This document shows positions 14,429-21,348 of a stretch of DNA of 23,706 nt, piece after piece. The DNA lies in contig CAYRPO010000008.1 in NCBI GenBank assembly GCA_964426305.1, positions 1-23,706 on the forward strand, read 5' to 3'. The stretch is from CAYRPO01 sp964426305 (lineage in GTDB: Bacteria > Patescibacteriota > Saccharimonadia > Saccharimonadales > CAIOMD01). Every line of letters begins with the position of its first letter. Position 1 is the stretch's first letter. A model generated the notes under the pieces. That model did no database searches. It was not told the origin of the DNA and worked only from the letters and a program-made list of their open reading frames with translations. The position numbers and the translations under genes were made by a program.

Positions 14429-14698
14429 TTACCCTAGTGTCAATACAAAACCAATTGGTGCTAAAAAGCTCAGTATGGCAGCAAACAACAGCACTACGTA
14501 CTCAATTTTCTTGTCAATCTGAAAATGATCATGAGATGCAAGAACAAACCCAAACAACAGACCAACCGGAATTGTTATGCTTTCGTTACCTACCGAAACC
14601 CATAGGCAACCAAGCAGGAAAAACAATACGATCTTCAGCAAATACACACCGTCTTTTTCTGGTGGCTGAACAGTTTTAGTTGTTTTTTTCGAAGCCAT
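14429..14698 (-). CDS. Small polytopic membrane protein
   Basis: The 89-residue product has a basic, polar N-terminus (ASKKTTKTVQPPEKDG) and three hydrophobic segments: about residues 19-35 (LLKIVLFFLLGCLWVSV), 41-53 (ITIPVGLLFGFVL) and 65-88 (YVVLLFAAILSFLAPIGFVL). A polar HDHFQIDKK loop lies between the last two. The ATG has AGGA just upstream, is 18 nt after the pyrG stop and 10 nt before the protease gene, so it is in that operon. No family recognised. Confidence 0.7.
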   Translation of the reverse strand: MASKKTTKTVQPPEKDGVYLLKIVLFFLLGCLWVSVGNESITIPVGLLFGFVLASHDHFQIDKKIEYVVLLFAAILSFLAPIGFVLTLG

Positions 14699-14716
14699 AT
14701 ATTCCTGCTTATGGTA

Positions 14717-16330
14717 TCAAACTTTTTGCTTAGCGTCGATGCATGCCTTGACCAAGCCATCAAACAACGGATGTGGATGCAAGGGTCGGCTTTTAAATTC
14801 GGGATGTGCTTGGGTGCCAATGTAAAACGGATGCTTTGGTGCTTCCACGAATTCCGCAAGACCTGTTTCGGGATTCCGGCCAACAACCTCAAGCCCAACA
14901 CTGCTCAGTGCCGACTCGTATGCATTATTGAACTCGTACCGATGACGATGACGCTCGACGATTGTCGACTCACCATACAGGCTGCGCACCTTTGATCCTT
15001 TTGTGAGCGCCGCCATATAGTCTCCGAGCCGCATAGTGCCACCTTTGTCCAGAATCGCCTTTTGCGACTCCATGATGTCGATAACCGGATCGCTGGTTTG
15101 TTCGTCAAACTCCCTTGAGTTTGCCTCGTCCTTTCCGGACAGTCGCGCGGCACCAACCGCAGCAACCTGCATACCCAAACACAGCCCAAGGTAGGGCACA
15201 TTGTGCTGCAAGGCATATTGTGCGGCCACAATTTTTCCTTCAATACCCCTAGATCCAAAGCCTCCCGGCACAACAATACCCGCTACTCCGGACAATTGAC
15301 TGGCAACAGTGTCACGTGTCACCTTTTCAGCGTTAATCCACTCAATCCGCACACGGCGCTTACGTGCCCAGCCAGCGGCTTTTAGTGCCTCAACAACACT
15401 TGTATATGTATCTTGATGATCTAGATACTTGGCTACAATTCCTATACGGACTTCACTCAGCGATTCATCTAGAATGGTCTTGACAAGTTTCTGCCATGGG
15501 CCTAGTTTTGCCCTTTTGGGCTTCAGCCCAAGTTTCTTAACTGTTAACTCACCAATGCCTCGTTCCTCGAGAAGCAGCGGAACTTGATACACCGTTTGAA
15601 CAGTGGGCATAGGCACAACAGCATCTACTGGTACATCGCTATACAGGCTTACCTTTTTCAATACATTTTCTTGGACTGGTTTGTCGGCACGCGCAAATAC
15701 AAAATCAGGCTGAATACCTGCTTCGCGTAAATCCCGCACTGCATTTTGTGCAGGCTTGGTTTTGATCTCTTGACTTGCTTCAAGATACGGCAGATACACA
15801 ACGTGAGCATATACCACGTTGTCATGGCCTACCTTGTTTTTTAGCTGGCGCAGTGCCTCGATAAATGCCAGGCTCTCGATGTCGCCAACCGTACCTCCAA
15901 CCTCAATAATATGAACATCACTGCCGCGCGCTGCCTCTACGATAAAGTCTTGCATAGCATTTGTTACGTGCGGAATGATCTGGACTGTCTTGCCCAGATA
16001 TTTGCCAGCGCGCTCGTCGGCGATCACCTTGCTCAATACTCGCCCACTCATCAGAGAGCTCGTTTTCGTCAGTTCTATGTTCAAAAATCGCTCATAATGG
16101 CCCAAATCCAAATCTGCCTCGGCACCGTCCTTGGTCACAAACACTTCACCGTGCTCTGCAGGATTCAATGTTCCTGCATCGGTATTTAGGTAAGGGTCGC
16201 ATTTCTGGATCGAAACTTTGTAGCCTCTTGCCTCGAGTAATACACCTAATGCTGCCGCTGTAATACCTTTTCCAACCCCCGACAACACACCACCAGTTAC
16301 GCACAAATACTTCGTTTGCGTTCCGCTCAT
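14717..16330 (-). CDS. pyrG: CTP synthase
   Basis: The enzyme makes CTP from UTP, ATP and glutamine in the cytosol. The 537-residue product has the synthetase domain with CVTGGVLSGVGKG (about residues 10-22), GTLNPAEHGEVFVT and IEVGGTVGDIES, then the class I glutamine amidotransferase domain: PGGFGSRG, GLCLGMQ with nucleophile Cys384, and the His509/Glu511 pair in AHPEF. The length is standard. Either the ATG at 16330 or a GTG one codon earlier could start it; GAGGAG lies 6-9 nt upstream. It leads a transcript that continues into envelope genes, an unusual partner set for pyrG. Confidence 0.97.
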   Translation of the reverse strand: MSGTQTKYLCVTGGVLSGVGKGITAAALGVLLEARGYKVSIQKCDPYLNTDAGTLNPAEHGEVFVTKDGAEADLDLGHYERFLNIELTKTSSLMSGRVLSKVIADERAGKYLGKTVQIIPHVTNAMQDFIVEAARGSDVHIIEVGGTVGDIESLAFIEALRQLKNKVGHDNVVYAHVVYLPYLEASQEIKTKPAQNAVRDLREAGIQPDFVFARADKPVQENVLKKVSLYSDVPVDAVVPMPTVQTVYQVPLLLEERGIGELTVKKLGLKPKRAKLGPWQKLVKTILDESLSEVRIGIVAKYLDHQDTYTSVVEALKAAGWARKRRVRIEWINAEKVTRDTVASQLSGVAGIVVPGGFGSRGIEGKIVAAQYALQHNVPYLGLCLGMQVAAVGAARLSGKDEANSREFDEQTSDPVIDIMESQKAILDKGGTMRLGDYMAALTKGSKVRSLYGESTIVERHRHRYEFNNAYESALSSVGLEVVGRNPETGLAEFVEAPKHPFYIGTQAHPEFKSRPLHPHPLFDGLVKACIDAKQKV

Positions 16331-16384
16331 CACAACTTACTCCTCACGTGTGGTTAGTTCAAAGTGTTTTGATTTTCCGCATGG

Positions 16385-16430
16385 CTCAAATATTTTGAGT
16401 CGTTTTATTTCATTATGCCAGATGTGTCAA
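16385..16430 (-). promoter_or_regulatory. pyrG promoter with a palindrome at the start site
   Basis: TTGACA (16425-16430, perfect), 17-nt spacer and TAAAAC (16402-16407). A perfect inverted repeat CTCAAA-ATA-TTTGAG (16385-16399) covers the predicted start site. It could be an operator or a hairpin at the very 5' end of the message. The G-run start used for pyrimidine-sensitive pyrG attenuation in Bacillus is not evident. Confidence 0.62.
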
Positions 16431-16454
16431 TAATTTGAAAACTGCAATCTAAAT

Positions 16455-17048
16455 CTAGTGCAAAACATCGTACACTACAGGTATAAAGTCACCCCAGCCC
16501 AAATCAACATACAAAAGTGGCCTTTCGAGGCTCTTTGGAACCGCAAAGCTCACCTGTCCCTTGACTGTTTGACCGGGAGCAACTTTGACGGATTGCATGG
16601 GATCGGTCACATGAACGCTTGGGTGCATGTTATATGTGTTACCCTGGCTGTTGCGCACGAACAGCTGTGTGGCTGGTATCAGCTCCTGAACGTGATCACT
16701 GGTGTTTGTAATTGTCAGCGTTGCGATCAACATGGTCTCATCGTCAGAAATTGTAAATGCTGGGTCATGCTTGTCGGTCTCGCCAACAGCGCTGACAGCA
16801 ATCTTATACACGGCTGACTCGGCAAGTTGCTGAGACGTCAGGACCTTTGTTGGCGCTGCGGGCGCAGATTCGACTGAACGATACACGATGTGTGCATTTT
16901 TGTTGGCCGTATACACCGCCGCCAATACAACCAGCGCAGTCATGACGACAACAAAGCTTGCGAATAACAGCCTATCCTCGTCTCGAAATATCTTTCCAAG
17001 GCGCTTCCTTGTTGCGTGACGCTTGTGATTCGATTGTGTTTTTTCCAC
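16455..17048 (-). CDS. Bitopic DUF4352-like surface protein (third copy of the redox operon)
   Basis: The 197-residue product has a Lys/Arg-rich cytosolic start, one membrane helix (LLFASFVVVMTALVVLAAVY, about residues 27-46) and an outer beta-sandwich-like domain resembling the telokin-like DUF4352 fold: ATLTITNTSDHVQELIP, LFVRNSQGNTY, then VAPGQTVKGQVSFAVPK and a WGD near the end. I prefer the GTG at 17048, with AAAAGGAG 9 nt upstream; an ATG at 17090 overlaps the preceding gene and lacks such a site. It is the last gene of the six-gene operon, 22 nt after the Ig-repeat gene. Its two paralogues lie upstream in the same operon. The role (structural partner or chaperone of the surface heme proteins) is inference. 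Confidence 0.72.
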   Translation of the reverse strand: MEKTQSNHKRHATRKRLGKIFRDEDRLLFASFVVVMTALVVLAAVYTANKNAHIVYRSVESAPAAPTKVLTSQQLAESAVYKIAVSAVGETDKHDPAFTISDDETMLIATLTITNTSDHVQELIPATQLFVRNSQGNTYNMHPSVHVTDPMQSVKVAPGQTVKGQVSFAVPKSLERPLLYVDLGWGDFIPVVYDVLH

Positions 17049-17070
17049 CGTGATTTTCTCCTTTTGTGCC

Positions 17071-19494
17071 TTATGGTTTTGCTGCGTCATAATAACCAAC
17101 TTTATATCCGTTCAGAGTAGCTTGGGTGTTTGATTTTGCAGCAGTATGCTTACCATTAGACGGCGCACCAGTCCAATCTATGGCGTGACCACAATTAGCC
17201 GCGGTCAAGATAGTGCCAGAACCGCCCGAATGACGAGGCGCAAATCCCGTTAGGTTATATATAGTTGAATTACTGCCGCTCGTCTGGTATCCCCAACAGT
17301 CAGTCGCAACTTTTGCATGCAATGCCAGCGTCGAAGGACCATAACACGGTGTTAACCCACTGCAATACACAACCGCTGGACTTGTTACAGTTAGCGTGGT
17401 TGAGTTCGTGCCAGTACCACCGGCATTCGTACAGCTCAGACTGTAGATATATGATCCGGCTGTAGGCATAGTACCAGTCGTCTGTGTGCCGCTTACGGCT
17501 TTTGTGCCAGTCCACGTTCCACCGGCCGTACAAGAGGTGGGACTGTTGGTGGCTGACCATGCGATAGTCGCACTACTACCTGTCGTTATGCTCGCAGGAC
17601 TTATAGAAATCGTAACAACTGGGATCGCAATAACAGTAAGCGTTGCTGACTTTGTGTCTGATCCGGCTGCGTTACTGCACGCAAGGGTGTAGGTAAAAGT
17701 GCCGGCCGTACCCATCGTGCCGGTGCTTGTACTGCCACTGCCCGCCTTTGCACCCGTCCAGCTACCGCTGGCCGTACAAGAGGTGGGGCTGTTGGTGGCT
17801 GACCAATTTATGGTAGCGCTATTTCCAGTACCGATACTGGTTGGTGATACAGATAGTGTTACAACTGGCGGCGAGGCGGAAGGCGCACCAGAGCTAACGG
17901 ACACTGACGTTGAAGCACTGCCACTGCCACCAGCATTGACGCATGTTAAGGCATACGTATAGGTTTTTACGGTAGACAATGCTCCAGTGCTAGCCGTTCC
18001 GCTACTTGCCTTTGAGCCAGACCAGTCGCCACTGGCTGTACAAGAAGTGGGGCTGTTGGTGGCTGACCATGTCAATGACGAGCTTCCGCCTACAGCGATG
18101 CTGATAGGATTTGCGTTTATAGTCACAACCGGCTTGGGGGGTAATGTCACGGTAACCGTTGCGGTTGCGGTTGCACTCGTGCCAGCTTGATTATCGCAGA
18201 CAAGCCGATAGGTATATGTACCAGCCGTCAACAGCGTTCCAGTACTCACCGATCCATTACCAGCTTTCGTACCAGACCAGTCGCCGCTGGCTGTACAAGA
18301 GGTTGGGCCGTTCGCTGAAGACCAACTTATGGTCGATGTGTTGCCAATAAATATAGAAGCTGGGCTTGCGGTAATTGATACTGTAGGGATATTTGGTAAT
18401 ACCTGCAACGTTGCTGTTTCAAAACTAGACCCTGACGCATTCGTGCATGTCAGTGTAAATCCGTACACTTGTATTACATTGAGCGGACCGGTAGATTGCG
18501 ATCCAGAAGTCGCCTTTGAGCCTGTCCAGTCGCCGCTGGCTGTACAAGAGGTTGGGCCGTTGGTCGCTGACCATGTCAATGTCGCCGACGAACCAGGGGT
18601 AATTGGTCCTGAAGGGCTTGTCGAGATACTGACTACAGGAACATCAGGCGGAGGATTAGAAACATTAACCGTAGCCGAAACATAGCCACTGCCAGCACTG
18701 TTGGTGCAAGTTAAAGTAAATTTGTAAGATTTCGCTGACGTCAGGGCACCTGTACTAGCCGAGCCAGAAGCAGCCTTCATGCCTGACCAATCGTCATTCG
18801 CCTTACACGAGGATGGGCTGTTTGTAGCCGTCCAGGCAAGTGTCGTGCTTTGGCCAACAAATATCTGTGAAGGTAAAGCCGTCATGGTCACGACCGGACG
18901 CCCAACCGTTCCTGTGCCGCCTTGCTCAATGGCATTCACACTAACTGTTGAAAAACCGGTTCCCGTACTTGTCTTACATGTCAGCGTAAAGATGTACGTT
19001 TGAAGATTCGTTAAGGACGGTGTCAGTTCGTCACCGTTTGGGTTTTTTGCACCAGACCAATCATCACTTGCAGTACAGCTAGTTGGATTATTGGTTACTG
19101 TCCAAGACAGTTTTACTTTTTCTCCCTTTGTGACGGCAGACTGCGATGCAGTCAGTGTAACAACAGGACTATTGGCACCGCTGGTGCCGCCACGCCCTAC
19201 GGCTTCGGTTCCGCCAGGCAGTGCAATGTCACTTTTCACCGCTTCGTTATTGAGTGCGATTTCGTCTGTTGCAGAACGAATACCTTTTGCGATTTTGTAT
19301 GACCGATTATTTGCAAGAACCGTAAAGACAGAAAATAGCACTATGCTGGTTACGATCACAACGGTAGCAACTGCTGTGATGATCTTTGTTGCACGTGGAG
19401 TACCAAAATCTGAAAGCTTAAATGGAAGCTTTGGACCTTTGAATGGAGGTTTTTTTGGAGGCTTAATTTCAACGATGATTGGATCTAAACTCAT
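17071..19494 (-). CDS. Giant surface protein: seven Ig-like repeats plus cytochrome b5-like tip
   Basis: The 807-residue product has a short proline- and lysine-rich cytosolic start, one membrane helix (IITAVATVVIVTSIVLFSVF, about residues 38-57), a linker, seven tandem Ig-like domains (about 109-189, 200-280, 286-366, 370-450, 455-535, 543-623, 625-706) and a C-terminal domain (711-805). Each repeat has the pattern SWSATNSPTSCTASGDW, a second Cys about 31-33 residues on, and a TCTNAGGSG strand, so one disulphide per domain is likely. The C-terminal domain resembles cytochrome b5: LALH...DCWGY, YNLTGFAPRHSGG (His755 at the HPGG position), ANCGH and a second His783 in GKHTAA as candidate heme ligands. 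It starts 3 nt after the preceding gene. It could be a stalk that holds a heme domain about seven Ig lengths from the cell, or an adhesin; heme binding is inferred. Confidence 0.8.
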   Translation of the reverse strand: MSLDPIIVEIKPPKKPPFKGPKLPFKLSDFGTPRATKIITAVATVVIVTSIVLFSVFTVLANNRSYKIAKGIRSATDEIALNNEAVKSDIALPGGTEAVGRGGTSGANSPVVTLTASQSAVTKGEKVKLSWTVTNNPTSCTASDDWSGAKNPNGDELTPSLTNLQTYIFTLTCKTSTGTGFSTVSVNAIEQGGTGTVGRPVVTMTALPSQIFVGQSTTLAWTATNSPSSCKANDDWSGMKAASGSASTGALTSAKSYKFTLTCTNSAGSGYVSATVNVSNPPPDVPVVSISTSPSGPITPGSSATLTWSATNGPTSCTASGDWTGSKATSGSQSTGPLNVIQVYGFTLTCTNASGSSFETATLQVLPNIPTVSITASPASIFIGNTSTISWSSANGPTSCTASGDWSGTKAGNGSVSTGTLLTAGTYTYRLVCDNQAGTSATATATVTVTLPPKPVVTINANPISIAVGGSSSLTWSATNSPTSCTASGDWSGSKASSGTASTGALSTVKTYTYALTCVNAGGSGSASTSVSVSSGAPSASPPVVTLSVSPTSIGTGNSATINWSATNSPTSCTASGSWTGAKAGSGSTSTGTMGTAGTFTYTLACSNAAGSDTKSATLTVIAIPVVTISISPASITTGSSATIAWSATNSPTSCTAGGTWTGTKAVSGTQTTGTMPTAGSYIYSLSCTNAGGTGTNSTTLTVTSPAVVYCSGLTPCYGPSTLALHAKVATDCWGYQTSGSNSTIYNLTGFAPRHSGGSGTILTAANCGHAIDWTGAPSNGKHTAAKSNTQATLNGYKVGYYDAAKP
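17377..19170 (-). repeat. Seven tandem Ig-domain repeats in DNA
   Basis: Units of about 250-270 nt within the 807-codon gene. The codons around the first repeat cysteine are nearly identical at about 17525, 17770, 18030, 18285 and 18535 (sharing blocks such as GTACAAGAGGT on the plus strand), while the two most N-terminal units have drifted. That points to recent duplication or gene conversion in the centre and C-terminal half, and to likely length variation between strains. Confidence 0.85.
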
Positions 19495-19497
19495 GAT

Positions 19498-20007
19498 CTA
19501 CTGCAATCCTATAGTTGCTGTTTGTTTTGCGCTATCTGGCTGGAATGTCAACGTTTGCGGAGTTTCGTTCATAGGTATATTGAAGTCGACACTCAGGTCC
19601 ATAGATTGTTGCGGCTCAAGTGGCCCTCCAAGAGACATATCGGCAGGTACATATTCGGCAGTTATAGGGTATACAGTGCCCGTATCACTCACAAGATGCA
19701 TTTGCAGTCCGGGGGAAATCTGTTGCAATACACTACTTGTGTTCGTTAGGACAACCTGTATGGTTATGCGTTCTGTGCCTTTGGTTTCGTTTGCCTGGCC
19801 GACTAACATACCTTTGAGAGTAATAGCATAATCCTCATTTCTTATGGTCGCGCCTAAAACTCGCGTGGCATTATCTTGCCCTCGACGTGTCATCACCGCA
19901 GCGTTACCCGCGACAAACAGTCCGACAATCCCAACAGCAACAACCGCTAACAGTAACGAAACCCGCCTTTTCGTAACTCTACTTTCTGCTTTATTTTCTT
20001 GCTCCAT
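19498..20007 (-). CDS. Bitopic DUF4352-like surface protein (second copy)
   Basis: The 169-residue product has a charged start (EQENKAESRVTKRR), one membrane helix (VSLLLAVVAVGIVGLFVAG, about residues 16-34) and an outer domain with ITIQVVLTNTSSVLQQISP, LVSDTGTVYPI and FNIPMNETPQTLTF, the same strand order as its two paralogues. It lacks the VPxGD/PGxxVKG-type turn of the others, having LEPQQSMDL there. GGAAGGA lies 5 nt before the ATG. It starts 15 nt after one paralogue and ends 3 nt before the Ig-repeat gene, so translation is probably coupled to it. Confidence 0.75.
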   Translation of the reverse strand: MEQENKAESRVTKRRVSLLLAVVAVGIVGLFVAGNAAVMTRRGQDNATRVLGATIRNEDYAITLKGMLVGQANETKGTERITIQVVLTNTSSVLQQISPGLQMHLVSDTGTVYPITAEYVPADMSLGGPLEPQQSMDLSVDFNIPMNETPQTLTFQPDSAKQTATIGLQ

Positions 20008-20022
20008 AACTATCCTTCCTGG

Positions 20023-20547
20023 TCATTGACGTAACGTAACTGACACAACTCCACCACTCCAAATTGCATCGATATACAAAGTATACGCTGTATCCTTTGG
20101 CACCAAGTAACTTAGCTCTCCTCTAATTTTGTCGCCAGGGAGCAACTCTCCTGCCCGAAACGGTTCCTCGAGGCCCATTGGCGACAGATAGTACACGGTA
20201 CTACTTGTATCTTTGATATAGGTTTGACTGGAAGGCAAAATAGCGATTGGTTTTTCGGTATTATTTTGAAATGTCGTATCAACAATGATGTACTGCTTGC
20301 CACTTGGTGCTTCAAATGGTTGATGACCCTGATCGTAACGAACATTGTTGATGATTGCAGTAGCCTCGCCAGCAACAATCGGCGTTCCCAATGCGTAAAC
20401 ACCTTGGATGTAACCTGTAGGCTGGGCTTGTTTGAAAGCATACAGTCCAACGCTCAAAAATACCAATGCACCAAATGCCAAGACAGCTGCTGCAACAAAT
20501 TGCGGATCGTATCGACGCGTGCTTTGTTGTGTCTTGCTTTTTTTCAT
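20023..20547 (-). CDS. Bitopic DUF4352-like surface protein (first copy)
   Basis: The 174-residue product has a basic start (KKSKTQQSTRR), one membrane helix (FVAAAVLAFGALVFLSVGLY, about residues 17-36) and an outer domain with YIIVDTTFQNNTEKPIAIL (about 86-104), SSTVYYL and LLPGDKIRGELSYLVPKD, which aligns with the last gene of the operon (APGQTVKGQVSFAVPK). The AGGAG ribosome-binding site overlaps the stop of the preceding heme-domain gene, 9 nt away. The domain is extracytoplasmic by the positive-inside rule. Its ligand is unknown. Confidence 0.75.
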   Translation of the reverse strand: MKKSKTQQSTRRYDPQFVAAAVLAFGALVFLSVGLYAFKQAQPTGYIQGVYALGTPIVAGEATAIINNVRYDQGHQPFEAPSGKQYIIVDTTFQNNTEKPIAILPSSQTYIKDTSSTVYYLSPMGLEEPFRAGELLPGDKIRGELSYLVPKDTAYTLYIDAIWSGGVVSVTLRQ

Positions 20548-20556
20548 GTACTACTC

Positions 20557-21327
20557 CTACTTTGTTGCATCAAAATACCCTACGTAATATGGAGCTGTAT
20601 TTGCGTTCATGTTCGATTTTGTCGATTGCAAATGATTGCGCGATTGACCACCTGCTGACACACCTCCCGACAATGAAGGCCCAAGATCTTTTCCACACAC
20701 CTGCGAAGTCTGGATGCTTGAGATGCCACTCTTTGCAACATGATACGCTGCATCAAAACCGCTTATGTTAATTACTACGTCACCATTCCAGCCCCAACAA
20801 TTACCTTGTGAGGCGTGCGTGGCGACATCTTTTGGTCCATAACACGGTATTCGGCCTCCACAATATGATTTTGCCAAAGCGGTTGGTGTGCTTTTTGATA
20901 CAATCGCTTGTGTAGGTGCCGTCGCCCTACCAACAGTGATAGTTGCAGATGCTTCTGCGCTACCGCCTGCATTAGTACAGCGCAGTGTATACACAAAGTT
21001 ACCTTCCTTACTTAGCCTCCCAGTACTTTCTGCTCCAACTTGCGTTTTGACACCACTCCACGGACCGACAACATTACTGGTTGCGGTGCAGGCAGGATCA
21101 CCAGTAGCTGTCCATTTCAGTGCACTAGATCCACCGGCGCTAATCGAAGTCGGTTCGGCCGAAAGCACAATAGTTGGCGCGGCAACAGCCGAAGCTTGCG
21201 ACACGGGCGAAGATTGCACGGCAGGTTTTACGACCTTCTTTGATACCGTTAAACCATACACTGTTAATGCATTCATCACCACAAATGCCAAAACGATCGT
21301 TACACCCACAAGACGCCTAAGCCACAT
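20557..21327 (-). CDS. Short Ig plus cytochrome b5-like surface protein
   Basis: The 256-residue product is a miniature of the 807-residue protein: an N-terminal membrane or signal helix (LVGVTIVLAFVVMNALTVYG, about residues 6-25), a linker, one Ig-like domain (about 50-133, cysteines 80 and 117) and a cytochrome b5-like domain (156-254). The latter shares the CYGP motif (residues 162-165), GNCWGW, NISGF, His196 in YHVAKSG at the HPGG position, VCGKDLG, and His232 in RNHLQST as the second candidate heme ligand, ending YYVGYFDATK like its larger partner (GYYDAAK). The HPGG prolines and glycines are partly lost. AAAGGA lies 8 nt before the ATG, 21 nt after the flavocytochrome gene. It may be the first electron acceptor outside the membrane; this is inference. 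Confidence 0.78.
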   Translation of the reverse strand: MWLRRLVGVTIVLAFVVMNALTVYGLTVSKKVVKPAVQSSPVSQASAVAAPTIVLSAEPTSISAGGSSALKWTATGDPACTATSNVVGPWSGVKTQVGAESTGRLSKEGNFVYTLRCTNAGGSAEASATITVGRATAPTQAIVSKSTPTALAKSYCGGRIPCYGPKDVATHASQGNCWGWNGDVVINISGFDAAYHVAKSGISSIQTSQVCGKDLGPSLSGGVSAGGQSRNHLQSTKSNMNANTAPYYVGYFDATK

Positions 21328-21348
21328 ATTATAAATCCTTTCGATTCA

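Noticed and set aside
16408..16454. Terminator for the redox operon before pyrG
   Set aside because: Only weak TGCA and CTAGATTTAG pairings are present, with no GC stem followed by a T-run; read-through into pyrG cannot be excluded.
17486..19003. Several plus-strand open frames opposite the Ig-repeat gene
   Set aside because: They recur with the repeat period, have no ribosome-binding sites, and are antisense shadows of the repeats with low stop frequency.
17377..19170. Periodic repeats considered as a CRISPR array
   Set aside because: The period is about 250-270 nt, all in one reading frame encoding Ig-like domains; there are no short palindromic repeats with unique spacers.
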